A stretch of DNA of 64,000 nucleotides from an uncultured Akkermansia sp. (GCA_905200945.1 CAJKMG010000011.1:1-64000), one strand, 5' to 3'. Shown: positions 25,410-34,452, numbered from the stretch's first letter. Notes: generated from the letters alone by a model not told the origin. Program-made: numbers and translations.

Positions 25410-26435
25410 TCAATGAATCTTGGCGGCGGCCAGGGAGTCCGGCAAGGGCTTGTTCTGGGCAGGGATCTCCCTGAACAGGCGGTCGATGACTGCGGCGGGT
25501 GTCAGGCCGTCCAGACGGGCCATGTGGTTGAGCAGGATACGGTGTTCCAGCACGGGATGAAGAACGGCCTGCACGTCTTCAAAGGAGCAGAAAGCGCGCC
25601 CGTGGCGCAGAGCGCGGGCCTTGGCGGCCGCGGCCAGGCCCAGAGCCGCGCGGGGGCTGGCCCCGTATTTGACGCCTCCGGAGGCTTCCGATTCCCCGGG
25701 ATGCGTAGCGTTGACCAGCCTGCCTATATAGTCCGCCACCACTTCGGGAATGGCTACATTCCGGGCCATTTGCATGAGTTCCTGCAATTCCTGCGCGTTC
25801 AAAACCGGGTGTATTTCAGGCTCCACGCCCATTTCCCGGTTGAGGACAATACGGGCCAGCACATCCGCCGGTGTGCGGTTGACGTTGATTTTGAAAAGAA
25901 AGCGGTCCAGCTGCGCTTCCGGCAGGGGGAAGGTTCCTTCCAGCTCGATGGGGTTCTGGGTGGCAAGCACGAAAAAGGGGGTGGGGAGAGAATGGGTCTC
26001 ACCCATGACGGTGACGCGGCGTTCCTGCATGGCTTCCAGCAGGGCGGACTGGGTCTTGGGGGAGGCACGGTTGATTTCATCCGCCAGCATGATGTTGGCG
26101 AAGATGGGCCCTTCCTGGAAGATGAAGTTTTTTGTTCCGTTCCTTTCCTGAAGGACCGGGGTTCCCGTGATGTCTCCCGGCAGTAGATCGGGCGTAAACT
26201 GAACACGGCGCGCTGTGATGTCCAGTGCCCTGGAAAGACCTTTGACCAGTTCCGTCTTGCCCAGTCCGGGCAGGCCCTCCAGCAGGATATGCCCGCGGGC
26301 CAGTACGCCAATGAGAACCAGTTCAATGAGGTTCTTTTGACCGAACAGAACCTGGTTCATGGCGGCAGCCAGAGCATGGAGCTTTTGCACGGCGCAGCCA
26401 AGTTCTTCCTGGGAGAGGATAGGTGGGGTATTCAT
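25410..26435 (-). CDS. MoxR-family AAA+ ATPase
   Basis: A ~341-residue AAA+ chaperone-type ATPase, first gene of the leftward operon. It has Walker A GLPGLGKTEL, Walker B-type MLADEINRA, sensor ATQNP and the MoxR lid domain at the C-terminus. MoxR proteins remodel or activate vWA-domain partners, several of which are encoded downstream. ATG at 26435 (M-N-T-P-P) was preferred; an in-frame GTG at 26456 adds seven residues. The gap to the divergent DUF418 gene is about 235 bases and should hold the operon promoter. Confidence 0.93.
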   Translation of the reverse strand: MNTPPILSQEELGCAVQKLHALAAAMNQVLFGQKNLIELVLIGVLARGHILLEGLPGLGKTELVKGLSRALDITARRVQFTPDLLPGDITGTPVLQERNGTKNFIFQEGPIFANIMLADEINRASPKTQSALLEAMQERRVTVMGETHSLPTPFFVLATQNPIELEGTFPLPEAQLDRFLFKINVNRTPADVLARIVLNREMGVEPEIHPVLNAQELQELMQMARNVAIPEVVADYIGRLVNATHPGESEASGGVKYGASPRAALGLAAAAKARALRHGRAFCSFEDVQAVLHPVLEHRILLNHMARLDGLTPAAVIDRLFREIPAQNKPLPDSLAAAKIH

Positions 26436-26670
26436 GGGGAACTGCCGGATTTTCACGGTTTTTTTGGAAAAAGACCGGGCGTTTGTTAGATTTCTTCATG
26501 AGCTTATGCCATGCATCCGGAGAGGCTGCAAGCAGAAAGATAGCAGGACCTGTTAATTTTCAGGAATATGGAGAGAAAATGCCCTGGCGGAGTTTGAGCG
26601 GTAAATGGCATGACCGCAGTGTATGTTCCATCTGTTGAAAAAAAGAAGGTTTCCCGGATGTATTATTGTC

Positions 26671-27858
26671 ATGCCTTCCGTAGTATATCCCCCCGGCAAC
26701 GAACGTATTTACGTGGTGGACGCTCTGCGCGGCTTTGCCGTAATGGCGATTATGCTGCTGCATTTTCTGGAACATTTCATCTATAATTCCTATCCCGTGG
26801 CTTCTTCCCCAATGATGGAAGCGGCCAACCAGCAGTTCAAAGAGGTCTTTTTCTTCCTGTTCGCCGGCAAGTCCTACACCATTTTCGCCCTTCTGTTCGG
26901 ATTCACTTTTGCCGTCCAGTACCGCAACCAGGCCCGGAGGGGGCGGGATTTTGCGGGCAGGTTTGTCTGGCGCATGTGCCTGCTGGCGGGGTTCGCCTGC
27001 ATGAATGCGGTGTTTTTTCCGGGCGGGGACGTTTTGCTGACTTTTTCACTTGCAGGTTTGTTGCTGGTGCCGTGCCGCCGTTTGAAGACTTCCGCGCTGG
27101 TGGTTTTGTCTCTGTTTTTCCTGGCCCAGCCGCTGGAGTGGGCCTATGCGGCGGTGCAGTGGATGCATCCGGGCTGGGTTCCTCCCTCCCTGTCCGTGGC
27201 AGAATCATACGCGTCTCTGAAATCCGCCGTGGATACGGGAAATTTCTGGCTGATGGCCTGGGAGAACCTGACCACAGGACAGTGGGCCAGCCTGGCGTGG
27301 GGTATTGAAGCCGGGCGTCTGATGCAGGCTCCGGGCCTGTTCCTGCTGGGGTTTGTTCTGGGGCGCCAGGATTTCTTCCTGCAGAATGACGGGACGGCTG
27401 CGTTCTGGACCCGCGGACTTCTTTTTTCCCTGGTCGGGGTCGGCATATTTTACGTGGTGATGTGCCTGCCGGGGCTGCCGGGGCCTGTGCATACCGTGTT
27501 TAACATGTGGCACAATGCTTGCTTTACCGGCGTGTGGGTGGCCGGGTTCGTTCTGCTGTACCGGCTGGAATATTTCAGGAAAGCGACGGCTCCGTTGCTG
27601 ACTTACGGGCGCATGAGCCTGACCAACTACGTTTCCCAGTCCGTGATAGGCTCCCTGATTTTTTTCCCGTATGCGCTGGGGCTGGCTCCCTACTGCGGGT
27701 ATCTGGCCAGTTTCGCGGTCGGCGTTGCCGCCATGGCCGGGCAGATATGGTTCTGCCGCTGGTGGCTGGAGCGGCACCGCTACGGGGTGCTGGAAGGATT
27801 ATGGCACCGGGCGACATGGCTGGCCGCCGGGAAGGTTCCCGGTCCGGAACGCCGGTAG
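26671..27858 (+). CDS. DUF418-family membrane protein
   Basis: An integral membrane protein of ~395 residues with about ten hydrophobic helices. It opens with NERIYVVDALRGFAVMAIML, the conserved start of DUF418/acyltransferase-3-like proteins, and ends with the DUF418 signature region LTYGRMSLTNYVSQSVIGS. An upstream ATG at 26623 adds 16 basic/hydrophobic residues and cannot be excluded. The family is widespread but its function is unknown; a link to envelope or exopolysaccharide modification is often suggested. It stands alone, divergent from the MoxR operon. Confidence 0.87.
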   Translation: MPSVVYPPGNERIYVVDALRGFAVMAIMLLHFLEHFIYNSYPVASSPMMEAANQQFKEVFFFLFAGKSYTIFALLFGFTFAVQYRNQARRGRDFAGRFVWRMCLLAGFACMNAVFFPGGDVLLTFSLAGLLLVPCRRLKTSALVVLSLFFLAQPLEWAYAAVQWMHPGWVPPSLSVAESYASLKSAVDTGNFWLMAWENLTTGQWASLAWGIEAGRLMQAPGLFLLGFVLGRQDFFLQNDGTAAFWTRGLLFSLVGVGIFYVVMCLPGLPGPVHTVFNMWHNACFTGVWVAGFVLLYRLEYFRKATAPLLTYGRMSLTNYVSQSVIGSLIFFPYALGLAPYCGYLASFAVGVAAMAGQIWFCRWWLERHRYGVLEGLWHRATWLAAGKVPGPERR

Positions 27859-28172
27859 GAAACGGGGCTTCGGCGCAATGGTGTTCCCCGAATTTGAGCG
27901 GATGCTCTTTTGCGTCTTCTGCCAAAGCCGGTGATTTATCCGGACGGAGGAGTCGTCCGGCCCAGCAAAGGGCCTTATGGGGGAGGCTGAGGAAGGGGAA
28001 AAGAGAAGAACATTTCATGACGGCGGGAGACATGAAAGCGCGGTATTTTTTTTAAATGGTTTTCCGGGAGATTCTTTCCACAGGGAACGATCTGTTTTCC
28101 TGGGGGGGGGCGGACAGCTGCAGGAGAAGGTTACGTACCAGATGGCGCTTTTCTTTAAAGGGGAGATGTAGT
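27859..28172. other. Intergenic region with G8 tract
   Basis: About 310 bases without a supported gene. It contains an eight-G run at 28102-28109 and a purine-rich ribosome-binding site (GGGGAG) just before the next gene. The downstream frame is open back to 28056, but that extension is not conserved. Confidence 0.5.
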
Positions 28173-29171
28173 ATGGCATGGTGTATGGAAAGGGGGACGG
28201 GCATAGGCGGCTTTTTCGGGCTGGAATTGCCGGAGTACGGCAATTTCCCGCAGCGGCATCCCGGCAGGAGTGTAGCCGTGAATTCCGGCAGACGCGCTTT
28301 GGAATATATCCTGCGCCGCCTGGGGGATGTGCGCCGTGTCCGCGTGCCCATGTATACATGCCGGACGGTGGTGGAAACGATGGAACGGCTTGGCATTCCC
28401 GTGATTCCTTACCACATTGACGAACGCCTGGAACCGGAAGAACTGCCGGAATTGGAGAAGGGGGAGTACTTTTTGTACACCAATTACTTCGGAATTAAGG
28501 AGAAGTGCGTGGATCTCCTGGCTTTCCGGTATGGCGGAAGCCTGATTGTGGATAATGCGCTGGCTCTGTATTCTCCCGCCCGTTCCGGAGTGGCCTCCCT
28601 GTACAGTCCGCGCAAGTTTTCCGGTCTTCCGGATGGAGGAATCGCCGTGATGGATGCGGAGCAGCCCTTGCCGGAACCGGAGGAACAGGACGAATCCCTG
28701 CCGGACGCCGCCTTTTTGCTGGAATGCCTGGAGCATGGGCAGGAAAGGGCTTCCGCCGCCTGCGAACGGAACGAACAGCGCTTGCAGAATACCCCGCTGC
28801 GAAGGATTTCCCGTCTGACGGAGCGACTGATGAGCGGCATTGATTATGAACAGGCGCGGCTGCTCCGGATGAATAATTTCCTGTATCTTCATGAAAGGCT
28901 GGGCCATTTGAACCGCCTTTCCGTGGAGCCGGATTCTTTGTCCGCTCCGTGTTATTATCCGTTTTGGACGGCTTTCCCCGAGCTGAGGAACGTGTTGATT
29001 GATCAGCGTGTTCTGATTCCGCTCCTGTGGCCGGAAGTGTTGGCTCAGGCCCCTGCCGGCAGCCTGGAACGGAAACTGGCGCTGCATCTTCTGCCGCTTC
29101 CCGTGGACCAGCGCTGCGGGCCGCAGGCCATGGAGCGCGTCGCCCGGATTGTGGAGGCATTCTATACCTGA
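28173..29171 (+). CDS. DegT/DnrJ/EryC1-like PLP enzyme
   Basis: A 332-residue protein with fold-type I aminotransferase architecture of the sugar-aminotransferase (DegT/AHBA) kind: SGRRALEYILR for the cofactor pocket, YFLYTNYFGIKEKC, the Asp in LIVDNALAL, and the likely PLP lysine in SPRKFSGLPDGG. The ATG at 28173 is preceded by GGGGAG at good spacing; longer starts back to 28056 lack homology. No sugar biosynthesis genes lie alongside, so the substrate is unknown, though members of this group often modify nucleotide sugars or act in lipid/glycan pathways. Confidence 0.72.
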   Translation: MAWCMERGTGIGGFFGLELPEYGNFPQRHPGRSVAVNSGRRALEYILRRLGDVRRVRVPMYTCRTVVETMERLGIPVIPYHIDERLEPEELPELEKGEYFLYTNYFGIKEKCVDLLAFRYGGSLIVDNALALYSPARSGVASLYSPRKFSGLPDGGIAVMDAEQPLPEPEEQDESLPDAAFLLECLEHGQERASAACERNEQRLQNTPLRRISRLTERLMSGIDYEQARLLRMNNFLYLHERLGHLNRLSVEPDSLSAPCYYPFWTAFPELRNVLIDQRVLIPLLWPEVLAQAPAGSLERKLALHLLPLPVDQRCGPQAMERVARIVEAFYT

Positions 29172-29435
29172 ATGCAGAGGGCGGATTTTGTATGGAGCAT
29201 GTTTCTGGCGGCGGGCGTGATTTACTTTCCCTGCGTATTTATGAGAACCTCCGTTCGGGAACGTTGTTCCGGTCTTTCTTCCGTGATCTGGCGGGAGACT
29301 TGTCTGAAAGGGCCTTTTTCCTTATGCAGGGTTGCTTGACGCCATATGCGCCGGGGAGGAAGGCGTTTTTCCGTTCCCGGACCTGCGGCTTCGCGATGCT
29401 GCCGCTTTTCCGACAGCGCCGGGAATTGGCCGGGG

Positions 29436-30488
29436 TTATTTGGCGGAATCCTTGTCCAGATTCAGAATGCCCAGCACGGACATGTTCCCTTCCGCATCTT
29501 TTCCGGAAGGGAGATAGACCTTCGCATTGTTCAGCATGTTTTCAAAAGCCTTGGCGCGGAGCATGTTCGGTCCCATGGCCTTTTCCTTCAGCGCCAGTCC
29601 TTCCGCTTCCGCCCGGGCCGCTTCCAGGGCTGCTTCCGCCTGAGCCTTGCCCCGCATGACAATGACTTTGGCTTCCGCTTCTCCCCGGGCCAGATTGGCG
29701 TTTGCTTCCTGGCGCGCTATTTCCATTTTCATGGCTCCTTCCGCCTCCCCGCGTGCGCGCTGGATGGCGATGTCTTTCCGGGCGATTTGAAGTTCCGTTT
29801 CCTTGCGTTCGTTTTCCTGGGTCGTCTGAACTTTCCTGACGACGGATTCAATGATGGCCTGCGGGGGATTTGTTTCTCCCACGGCTACGGAATCCACAAT
29901 AAAGGGGGTTCCGTCCAGCCGCTTGCTTAACTGCGCGTAAACGTTGTCGGAGATTTTTTGCAGGCTGCCGGAGGCATCCAGGGCATTGTACTGGCTTAAT
30001 TCCGCCCGCACAGCTGTGCGGAAAGGCTGCTGGATGAAATTTTTGTAGGCAAAGAGCATGATTTCATCCGCCACTTCGTCGTCATTGCGGCCGGAGCTTT
30101 GGGCGATGCCACCGTAATCTTCCATGAATTCTTTCACCCGGGACGGGTCCAGTCGGTAAACCAGGGAAGCCTTGCAGGAGATGGGGAGCTTGTCCTTGCC
30201 CAGGATAGCCCCTCCGTTGCGGGCATCGAATTCTTCCACCGTGGTATCCGGCGTAATGGAAACCTTGCTGACTTCCTTTCTCCACGCCCATCCCGTGGAG
30301 GACGGCCCGATCAGGATGCCTTCAAACCTGTTTTGTCCGAAAATGGGTTTGGAATAGACATATCCGGCAAAGCCGGACAACACGCGCTTGTTGCTGAAAT
30401 TCTGGAAGGCAAAGATGGCGGCGCCTGCGGCGATGAAAATGACGGCGGGAATAAGCAGGGAGAAGGCGGTTCTTGGAGATTTATTCAT
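29436..30488 (-). CDS. SPFH/band 7 (prohibitin/stomatin-like) membrane protein
   Basis: A 350-residue protein with one N-terminal membrane helix (about residues 10-28), an SPFH domain (about 45-205, with Y-R-L-D-P-S-R and KFIQQPFRTAVRAELS), and a long Ala/Glu/Arg-rich coiled coil (about 215-315; ARGEAEGAMKMEIARQEAN). Proteins of this type form large ring assemblies at the membrane and are linked to protease regulation (HflK/HflC) or membrane microdomains. It is a single gene, divergent from the epimerase gene, with no HflK partner or NfeD gene next to it. Confidence 0.88.
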   Translation of the reverse strand: MNKSPRTAFSLLIPAVIFIAAGAAIFAFQNFSNKRVLSGFAGYVYSKPIFGQNRFEGILIGPSSTGWAWRKEVSKVSITPDTTVEEFDARNGGAILGKDKLPISCKASLVYRLDPSRVKEFMEDYGGIAQSSGRNDDEVADEIMLFAYKNFIQQPFRTAVRAELSQYNALDASGSLQKISDNVYAQLSKRLDGTPFIVDSVAVGETNPPQAIIESVVRKVQTTQENERKETELQIARKDIAIQRARGEAEGAMKMEIARQEANANLARGEAEAKVIVMRGKAQAEAALEAARAEAEGLALKEKAMGPNMLRAKAFENMLNNAKVYLPSGKDAEGNMSVLGILNLDKDSAK

Positions 30489-30716
30489 GATAGGGTAACG
30501 GTTGTGACGGTTCCCAACATAAGAAGAGGCTGATGAAAATCAAGTTATCTTTTCCCGTGTGTCCGGAAGAGGGAAGGAGGCAAAGTATGTCTTCTTCTGA
30601 ACACAGGGGAGTGGAGAAAATGTCTTATCCGGTAAAGGTTGCCTGTTCCGTGGTGAGCATTCCGGCGAGGTGCCGGAGCGCCGCCCCGAAAACGGGCCTC
30701 CATCTGGGTTAAGGTG

Positions 30717-31586
30717 ATGAATGTAGCCATTACGGGATCCGGCGGATTTATAGGGAGCCATTTGTCCAAGCGTCTTGAGACGTTCGGGCATCGGGTGGCG
30801 CCTCTGCAGCGCTACCTGTTTACTCAGAACGGCGTGGATTGCCTGGCGCAGGCCCTGGCAGGGTGCCATGCCGTCATCAATCTGGCCGGAGCGCCCATCA
30901 ATCGGCGCTGGACGGATGCCTACAAGAAGGAACTGGTGGAAAGCCGTATCATGATTACCCGCAAACTGGTGGAAGCGGTCAACAGGCTGCATGAACCGCC
31001 GGAAGTGATGATTTCCGCCTCTGCTGTCGGGTATTACGGCACGTCCAGAGGCTGTCATGGGGAACAGGACGCTCCGGAGGCGGATTCTTTTCTGGCGGAA
31101 TTGTGTGTGGCCTGGGAAAAGGAGGCCGGGCTGGTGAACAGCTCCGTGCGGCTGGTTCTTACCCGGTTTGGCGTGGTTCTTTCTCCGGATGGCGGGGCGC
31201 TCCCCGAAATGATGCGCCCGGCCCGGTTCGGCGTTACGGCAGCCGTAGGAAACCCGGATCATCTTTTTTCCTGGGTGGCTCTGGAAGATCTGGTGAATGC
31301 CCTCATCTTCATCATGGACAGGAAGAATATTTCCGGCCCTGTCAATGTAACGGCTCCGGAGCGAACCACCAACCGGGAATTCTACAGGGCAGCCGCAGAA
31401 CACTTCCACACCCGTCTGTCCATCCCTGTCCCTGACGCCGTTCTGCGGCTGTTGATGGGAGAAGCTTCCCGGGTGATTACCGGCGGTCAGTGCGCCGTTC
31501 CGGAGACGCTGATGAGGGAAGGGTTCCAATTCCAATATCCGGATATCCTTACTTTTTTTAACAAAGCATTTTCTGTCAGCTCATGA
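30717..31586 (+). CDS. NAD-dependent epimerase/dehydratase family protein (TIGR01777 type)
   Basis: A 289-residue extended short-chain dehydrogenase with the N-terminal nucleotide-binding motif ITGSGGFIGSHL and AGAPINRRW, SASAVGYYG with the catalytic Tyr, and the C-terminal DUF1731 extension. It belongs to the YfcH/SULA group, whose substrate is unknown. A GTG at 30714 could extend it by one residue. Its stop codon overlaps the lipocalin start (ATGA), implying coupled translation and a shared process. Confidence 0.88.
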   Translation: MNVAITGSGGFIGSHLSKRLETFGHRVAPLQRYLFTQNGVDCLAQALAGCHAVINLAGAPINRRWTDAYKKELVESRIMITRKLVEAVNRLHEPPEVMISASAVGYYGTSRGCHGEQDAPEADSFLAELCVAWEKEAGLVNSSVRLVLTRFGVVLSPDGGALPEMMRPARFGVTAAVGNPDHLFSWVALEDLVNALIFIMDRKNISGPVNVTAPERTTNREFYRAAAEHFHTRLSIPVPDAVLRLLMGEASRVITGGQCAVPETLMREGFQFQYPDILTFFNKAFSVSS

Positions 31587-32092
31587 GCATGATACAGACC
31601 ATTGTTACTTCCCTGTTTCACGGCCATTCCGTTAAAACCGAACCCATGCCGGATTTCAATCTGGAACGTTATCTGGGGGAATGGCACGAAATTGCCCGTC
31701 TGGAAAACTGGTTCGAGCGCAGTCTCAGCAAAGTTCTCGCCCGGTACGACCGCAGGGAGGACGGTTCCATTTCCGTAATTAACAGCGGGTATGACGTTCA
31801 GACCGGGGAATGGAAGGAGGCCCGTGCGAGGGCTGTGGAGGGGGATGCTCCCAATCATTTGAAAGTGTACTTTGTACCGTTGGTGTACGGCCGGTATGAA
31901 GTGGCTTTTCTGGATGAAAATTACACCCGAGCCGTGGTTTCCGGCGGTTCCCTGAATTATCTGTGGCTGCTTGCCCGTACACCGCAGTTGAAGGATGACG
32001 AGCTTCAACCGATGCTCCATTGCGCAGAGGAACTGGGATATGACACCTCCCAGTTGATTTATTCCAGTTCCCCGCCGTTTCCGGCGCGGTAA
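31583..32092 (+). CDS. Lipocalin family protein (Blc-like)
   Basis: A 169-residue protein with the bacterial lipocalin signature LERYLGEWHEIARLENWFER (about 27-46) and YEVAFLDENYTRAVV, ending with the family's C-terminal motif region LLARTPQL. Lipocalins of the Blc type bind fatty acids or lysophospholipids in the envelope. Unlike E. coli Blc there is no lipobox or evident signal peptide, so it may be cytosolic or the start may be misjudged. It overlaps the upstream epimerase gene by 4 bases. Confidence 0.9.
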   Translation: MSMIQTIVTSLFHGHSVKTEPMPDFNLERYLGEWHEIARLENWFERSLSKVLARYDRREDGSISVINSGYDVQTGEWKEARARAVEGDAPNHLKVYFVPLVYGRYEVAFLDENYTRAVVSGGSLNYLWLLARTPQLKDDELQPMLHCAEELGYDTSQLIYSSSPPFPAR

Positions 32093-32132
32093 CCGGGCGC
32101 AGAATCTCTGTTTTCTTCTCCCGGAAGGCGCG

Positions 32133-32993
32133 TTAATAGCGCCGCCGCCAGCAAAGCGCCGTCATTCCTGCCATGAAAAGGAGAGAAGAAGCCGGTTCCG
32201 GGACATTGTCCTGCGTGTGGTAAAGGAAGTCCACACCAAAAATTTTCCATTCCTGCCCGCCTGTCTTCAGATAATAGTTTGTAGAGGAGCTTCCCCCTGC
32301 CTGCCCTTCTTCATAACGGGCTTCAACGGAAGCTTTGTTCAGACCTCCCTGGCTGTCGGAATCAGTGAAATAGAGAGAGGTTACATTAAATATGTCTCCA
32401 TAGTTGGTGTAGTCTCCCCCCCAAAGGGCGACGGAATGCCCTCCTGTCCGTCCGGTCAGCCTGAGAGTCATGCCGTATCCGTTCTGAATTCCGTACAGAA
32501 GGGCTTCCGAGATGGACATGTAGGCCCCCAGTCCCGGAGCCACCCACGGACAGGTGTTCACCGGTATGAAATCCGTGGAATAGGGAAATTTGACGCATGC
32601 CGTATAATCGGCAATTAATTCGCACTCCGTCTTATAAACGTCCCTGCAGTAGGATGTCCACGCGTTTCGGGACTCCGTTGTTGTCCAATTTGTGTAGGAG
32701 CACATTCTGTCATACATTTCGTACATTTCATCTCCGGTCATTGCGGCTCCCTCTTTGGTATTGCGCCACCATGTCATGACGCTGGCGGCACTGGCGGCGC
32801 TGCACATGGCGGAGTCATCGTATTTATAATCCGTGATATTGTGTTTTTTTATGCTGACCCATCCGGAGTCAGCGGAAACGCCTGGCAGAAATATTGTTCC
32901 GGATGTCTGGAGGGTAAAATCTTCTCCCTGAGATATCAGGGCCGACCCTGCGAGGAAAAGAAGGCTTTTTGCGAAAAGAGAGCAGAGATTCAT
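32133..32993 (-). CDS. IdeS/Mac-like cysteine protease with PEP-CTERM sorting signal
   Basis: A secreted protein of ~286 residues: signal peptide (from the second ATG, N-L-C-S-L-F-A...), a protease-like domain, and a C-terminal PEP-CTERM tag (VPEPASS, a hydrophobic helix, then WRRRY). The domain carries motifs collinear with streptococcal IdeS (MEROPS C66): MCSAASAASVMTWW versus LCGAATAGNMLHWW around the catalytic Cys (here Cys64), GGHSVALWGGDY around the catalytic His (His186), and YFTDSDS versus YVTDSDS around the catalytic Asp region (Asp211/213). An upstream ATG at 33011 adds six residues. IdeS cuts immunoglobulin G; the target here is unknown. The PEP-CTERM tag predicts delivery to the cell surface by exosortase. 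Confidence 0.8.
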   Translation of the reverse strand: MNLCSLFAKSLLFLAGSALISQGEDFTLQTSGTIFLPGVSADSGWVSIKKHNITDYKYDDSAMCSAASAASVMTWWRNTKEGAAMTGDEMYEMYDRMCSYTNWTTTESRNAWTSYCRDVYKTECELIADYTACVKFPYSTDFIPVNTCPWVAPGLGAYMSISEALLYGIQNGYGMTLRLTGRTGGHSVALWGGDYTNYGDIFNVTSLYFTDSDSQGGLNKASVEARYEEGQAGGSSSTNYYLKTGGQEWKIFGVDFLYHTQDNVPEPASSLLFMAGMTALCWRRRY

Positions 32994-33450
32994 AAATGTA
33001 ACGAAAAGCATATTAATTTATTTTTTTTAATCAAACAGTTTTTGCCGTTTATAGTGTCCAGAAAGCCGGATGTAGAGGCATGTGCCGGTTTTTTCAGAGC
33101 AGGAATTGTGTTTTCATTCATGCCGGGTGGGGAATGTGAAAAGAAATTTGATTTTGAAAGGATTGGAGTTTCATTCCGGGATAAATATGAAGAGGATTAG
33201 TGGATACGGCGTTTTTTCCGGAAAGGGAATTGATGCGGTTCGGTTTTCTTTTCTGAGACGTTGGGCAGGGGACATGGACACCGGTTTTTGGCGTTTCGGG
33301 GCAGGGGGGATGCGTGTGGACGATATCTTCTTTTCCGAAGAAATATTCCGGCGTCCGCGGGAATATGCTTGCAATCAGCATGGGGTGGGGTATGTTGGCA
33401 TTCATCCAAACATTGGATGTTTGGATGAATTACTTAAAGAAGGAGTAACA
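32994..33450. other. Long leader region upstream of ilvC
   Basis: Divergent promoter region between the PEP-CTERM protease gene and ilvC. The ilvC frame is open back to 33082, but the 123-codon extension has no KARI homology and lies ahead of a good ribosome-binding site, so it is regarded as noncoding. It contains an inverted repeat close to the gene. Confidence 0.5.
33400..33430 (+). promoter_or_regulatory. Inverted repeat just upstream of ilvC
   Basis: A perfect 12-bp inverted repeat (ATTCATCCAAAC at 33400-33411, its complement at 33419-33430, 7-base loop) ends 5 to 20 bases before the ilvC ribosome-binding site. It could be an operator or an RNA hairpin controlling translation. There is no T tract, so it is not a typical terminator. 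Function is inferred only from position. Confidence 0.5.
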
Positions 33451-34431
33451 ATGGATATTATTCATGACAACGCTGCTGATCTCAGCGCATTGAACGGCAA
33501 GACAGTTGCCGTGATCGGGTATGGCGCCCAGGGCCGCGCCCAGGCACTTTGCATGCGTGATTCCGGTGTGAACGTGATTATCGGCGTTCGCCCCGGCAAG
33601 TCTTTTGACGCCGCCGCCCAGGACGGATTCCAGGTAATGAGCGTCGCGGAAGCCGCCGAAAAAGCGGACATCATTCACATTCTGCTGCCGGATGAAAGCC
33701 ACGGCGCCGTGTATGAAGCCGAAATCAAGCCTCACTTGAAGGCCGGCAAGACGCTTTGCTGCTCCCATGGCTTTGCGTATGTTTTCAATACCATCGTTCC
33801 CCCTGCGGATGTGGATGTAATCATGGTGGCCCCCAAAGGCCCGGGCACGGAAGTGCGCCGGGTATTTGAAGAAGGGTTCGGCTGCCCCGGCCTGATTGCC
33901 GTGCATCAGAACCCCTCCGGAAAGGCCCGTGACGTGGCCCTCGCCATGGCCAAGGCTGAAGGCCTGACCCGCGGCGGCGTGCTGGAATGCACCATGGCCC
34001 AGGAAACGTATGAAGATCTGTTCGGTGAACAGAACGTGCTGTGCGGAGGTCTGGTGGACCTGATGAAGTACGGCTTTGAAACCCTGACGGAAGCCGGCTA
34101 CCCGCCGGAAATGGCCTATTTTGAATGCGTGCATGAAGCTAAGCTCATCGTGGATCTGATTTACAATGGCGGCATTCAGAAGATGAACTCCGTGATTTCC
34201 AACACGGCCGAATTCGGCGAATATTACAACGGCCCGCAGATACTGCCCGCAGAGGTGAAAGAACGCATGAAGGAATCCCTCAAGCGCATTGAATCCGGCA
34301 AGTTCGCCAAGGACTGGCTGGAAGAAGCATCCAAAGGCGCTCCCAATCTCAAAGCCAAGCGCGAAGCCCTGGGCCAGCACCCGGTGGAAATCGTGGGCGC
34401 CAAGATCCGCAGCCTGTTTGAAAGGAACTAA
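33451..34431 (+). CDS. ilvC: Ketol-acid reductoisomerase
   Basis: Second step of branched-chain amino acid synthesis: NAD(P)H- and Mg-dependent isomeroreduction of acetolactate and acetohydroxybutyrate. The 326-residue class I enzyme starts at ATG 33451 behind AAAGAAGGAG at ideal spacing. It has the Rossmann motif GYGAQGRAQA, the cofactor-selecting loop GVRPGKS, PKGPG and the Mg-binding acidic residues in DLFGEQNVLCGG and FECVHEAKLIVDLIYNGG. It is a single gene here with no ilvB/N neighbours. An inverted repeat just upstream may regulate it. Confidence 0.96.
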   Translation: MDIIHDNAADLSALNGKTVAVIGYGAQGRAQALCMRDSGVNVIIGVRPGKSFDAAAQDGFQVMSVAEAAEKADIIHILLPDESHGAVYEAEIKPHLKAGKTLCCSHGFAYVFNTIVPPADVDVIMVAPKGPGTEVRRVFEEGFGCPGLIAVHQNPSGKARDVALAMAKAEGLTRGGVLECTMAQETYEDLFGEQNVLCGGLVDLMKYGFETLTEAGYPPEMAYFECVHEAKLIVDLIYNGGIQKMNSVISNTAEFGEYYNGPQILPAEVKERMKESLKRIESGKFAKDWLEEASKGAPNLKAKREALGQHPVEIVGAKIRSLFERN

Positions 34432-34452
34432 GGTTCCTTTTACTTGGAACAC

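Noticed and set aside
29027..29659. Plus-strand 210-codon frame after the DegT-like gene
   Set aside because: It overlaps the ends of two real genes on both sides and is Pro/Arg-rich shadow sequence.
33082..33450. N-terminal extension of ilvC
   Set aside because: No similarity to KARI enzymes, and the conserved start at 33451 has a good ribosome-binding site.
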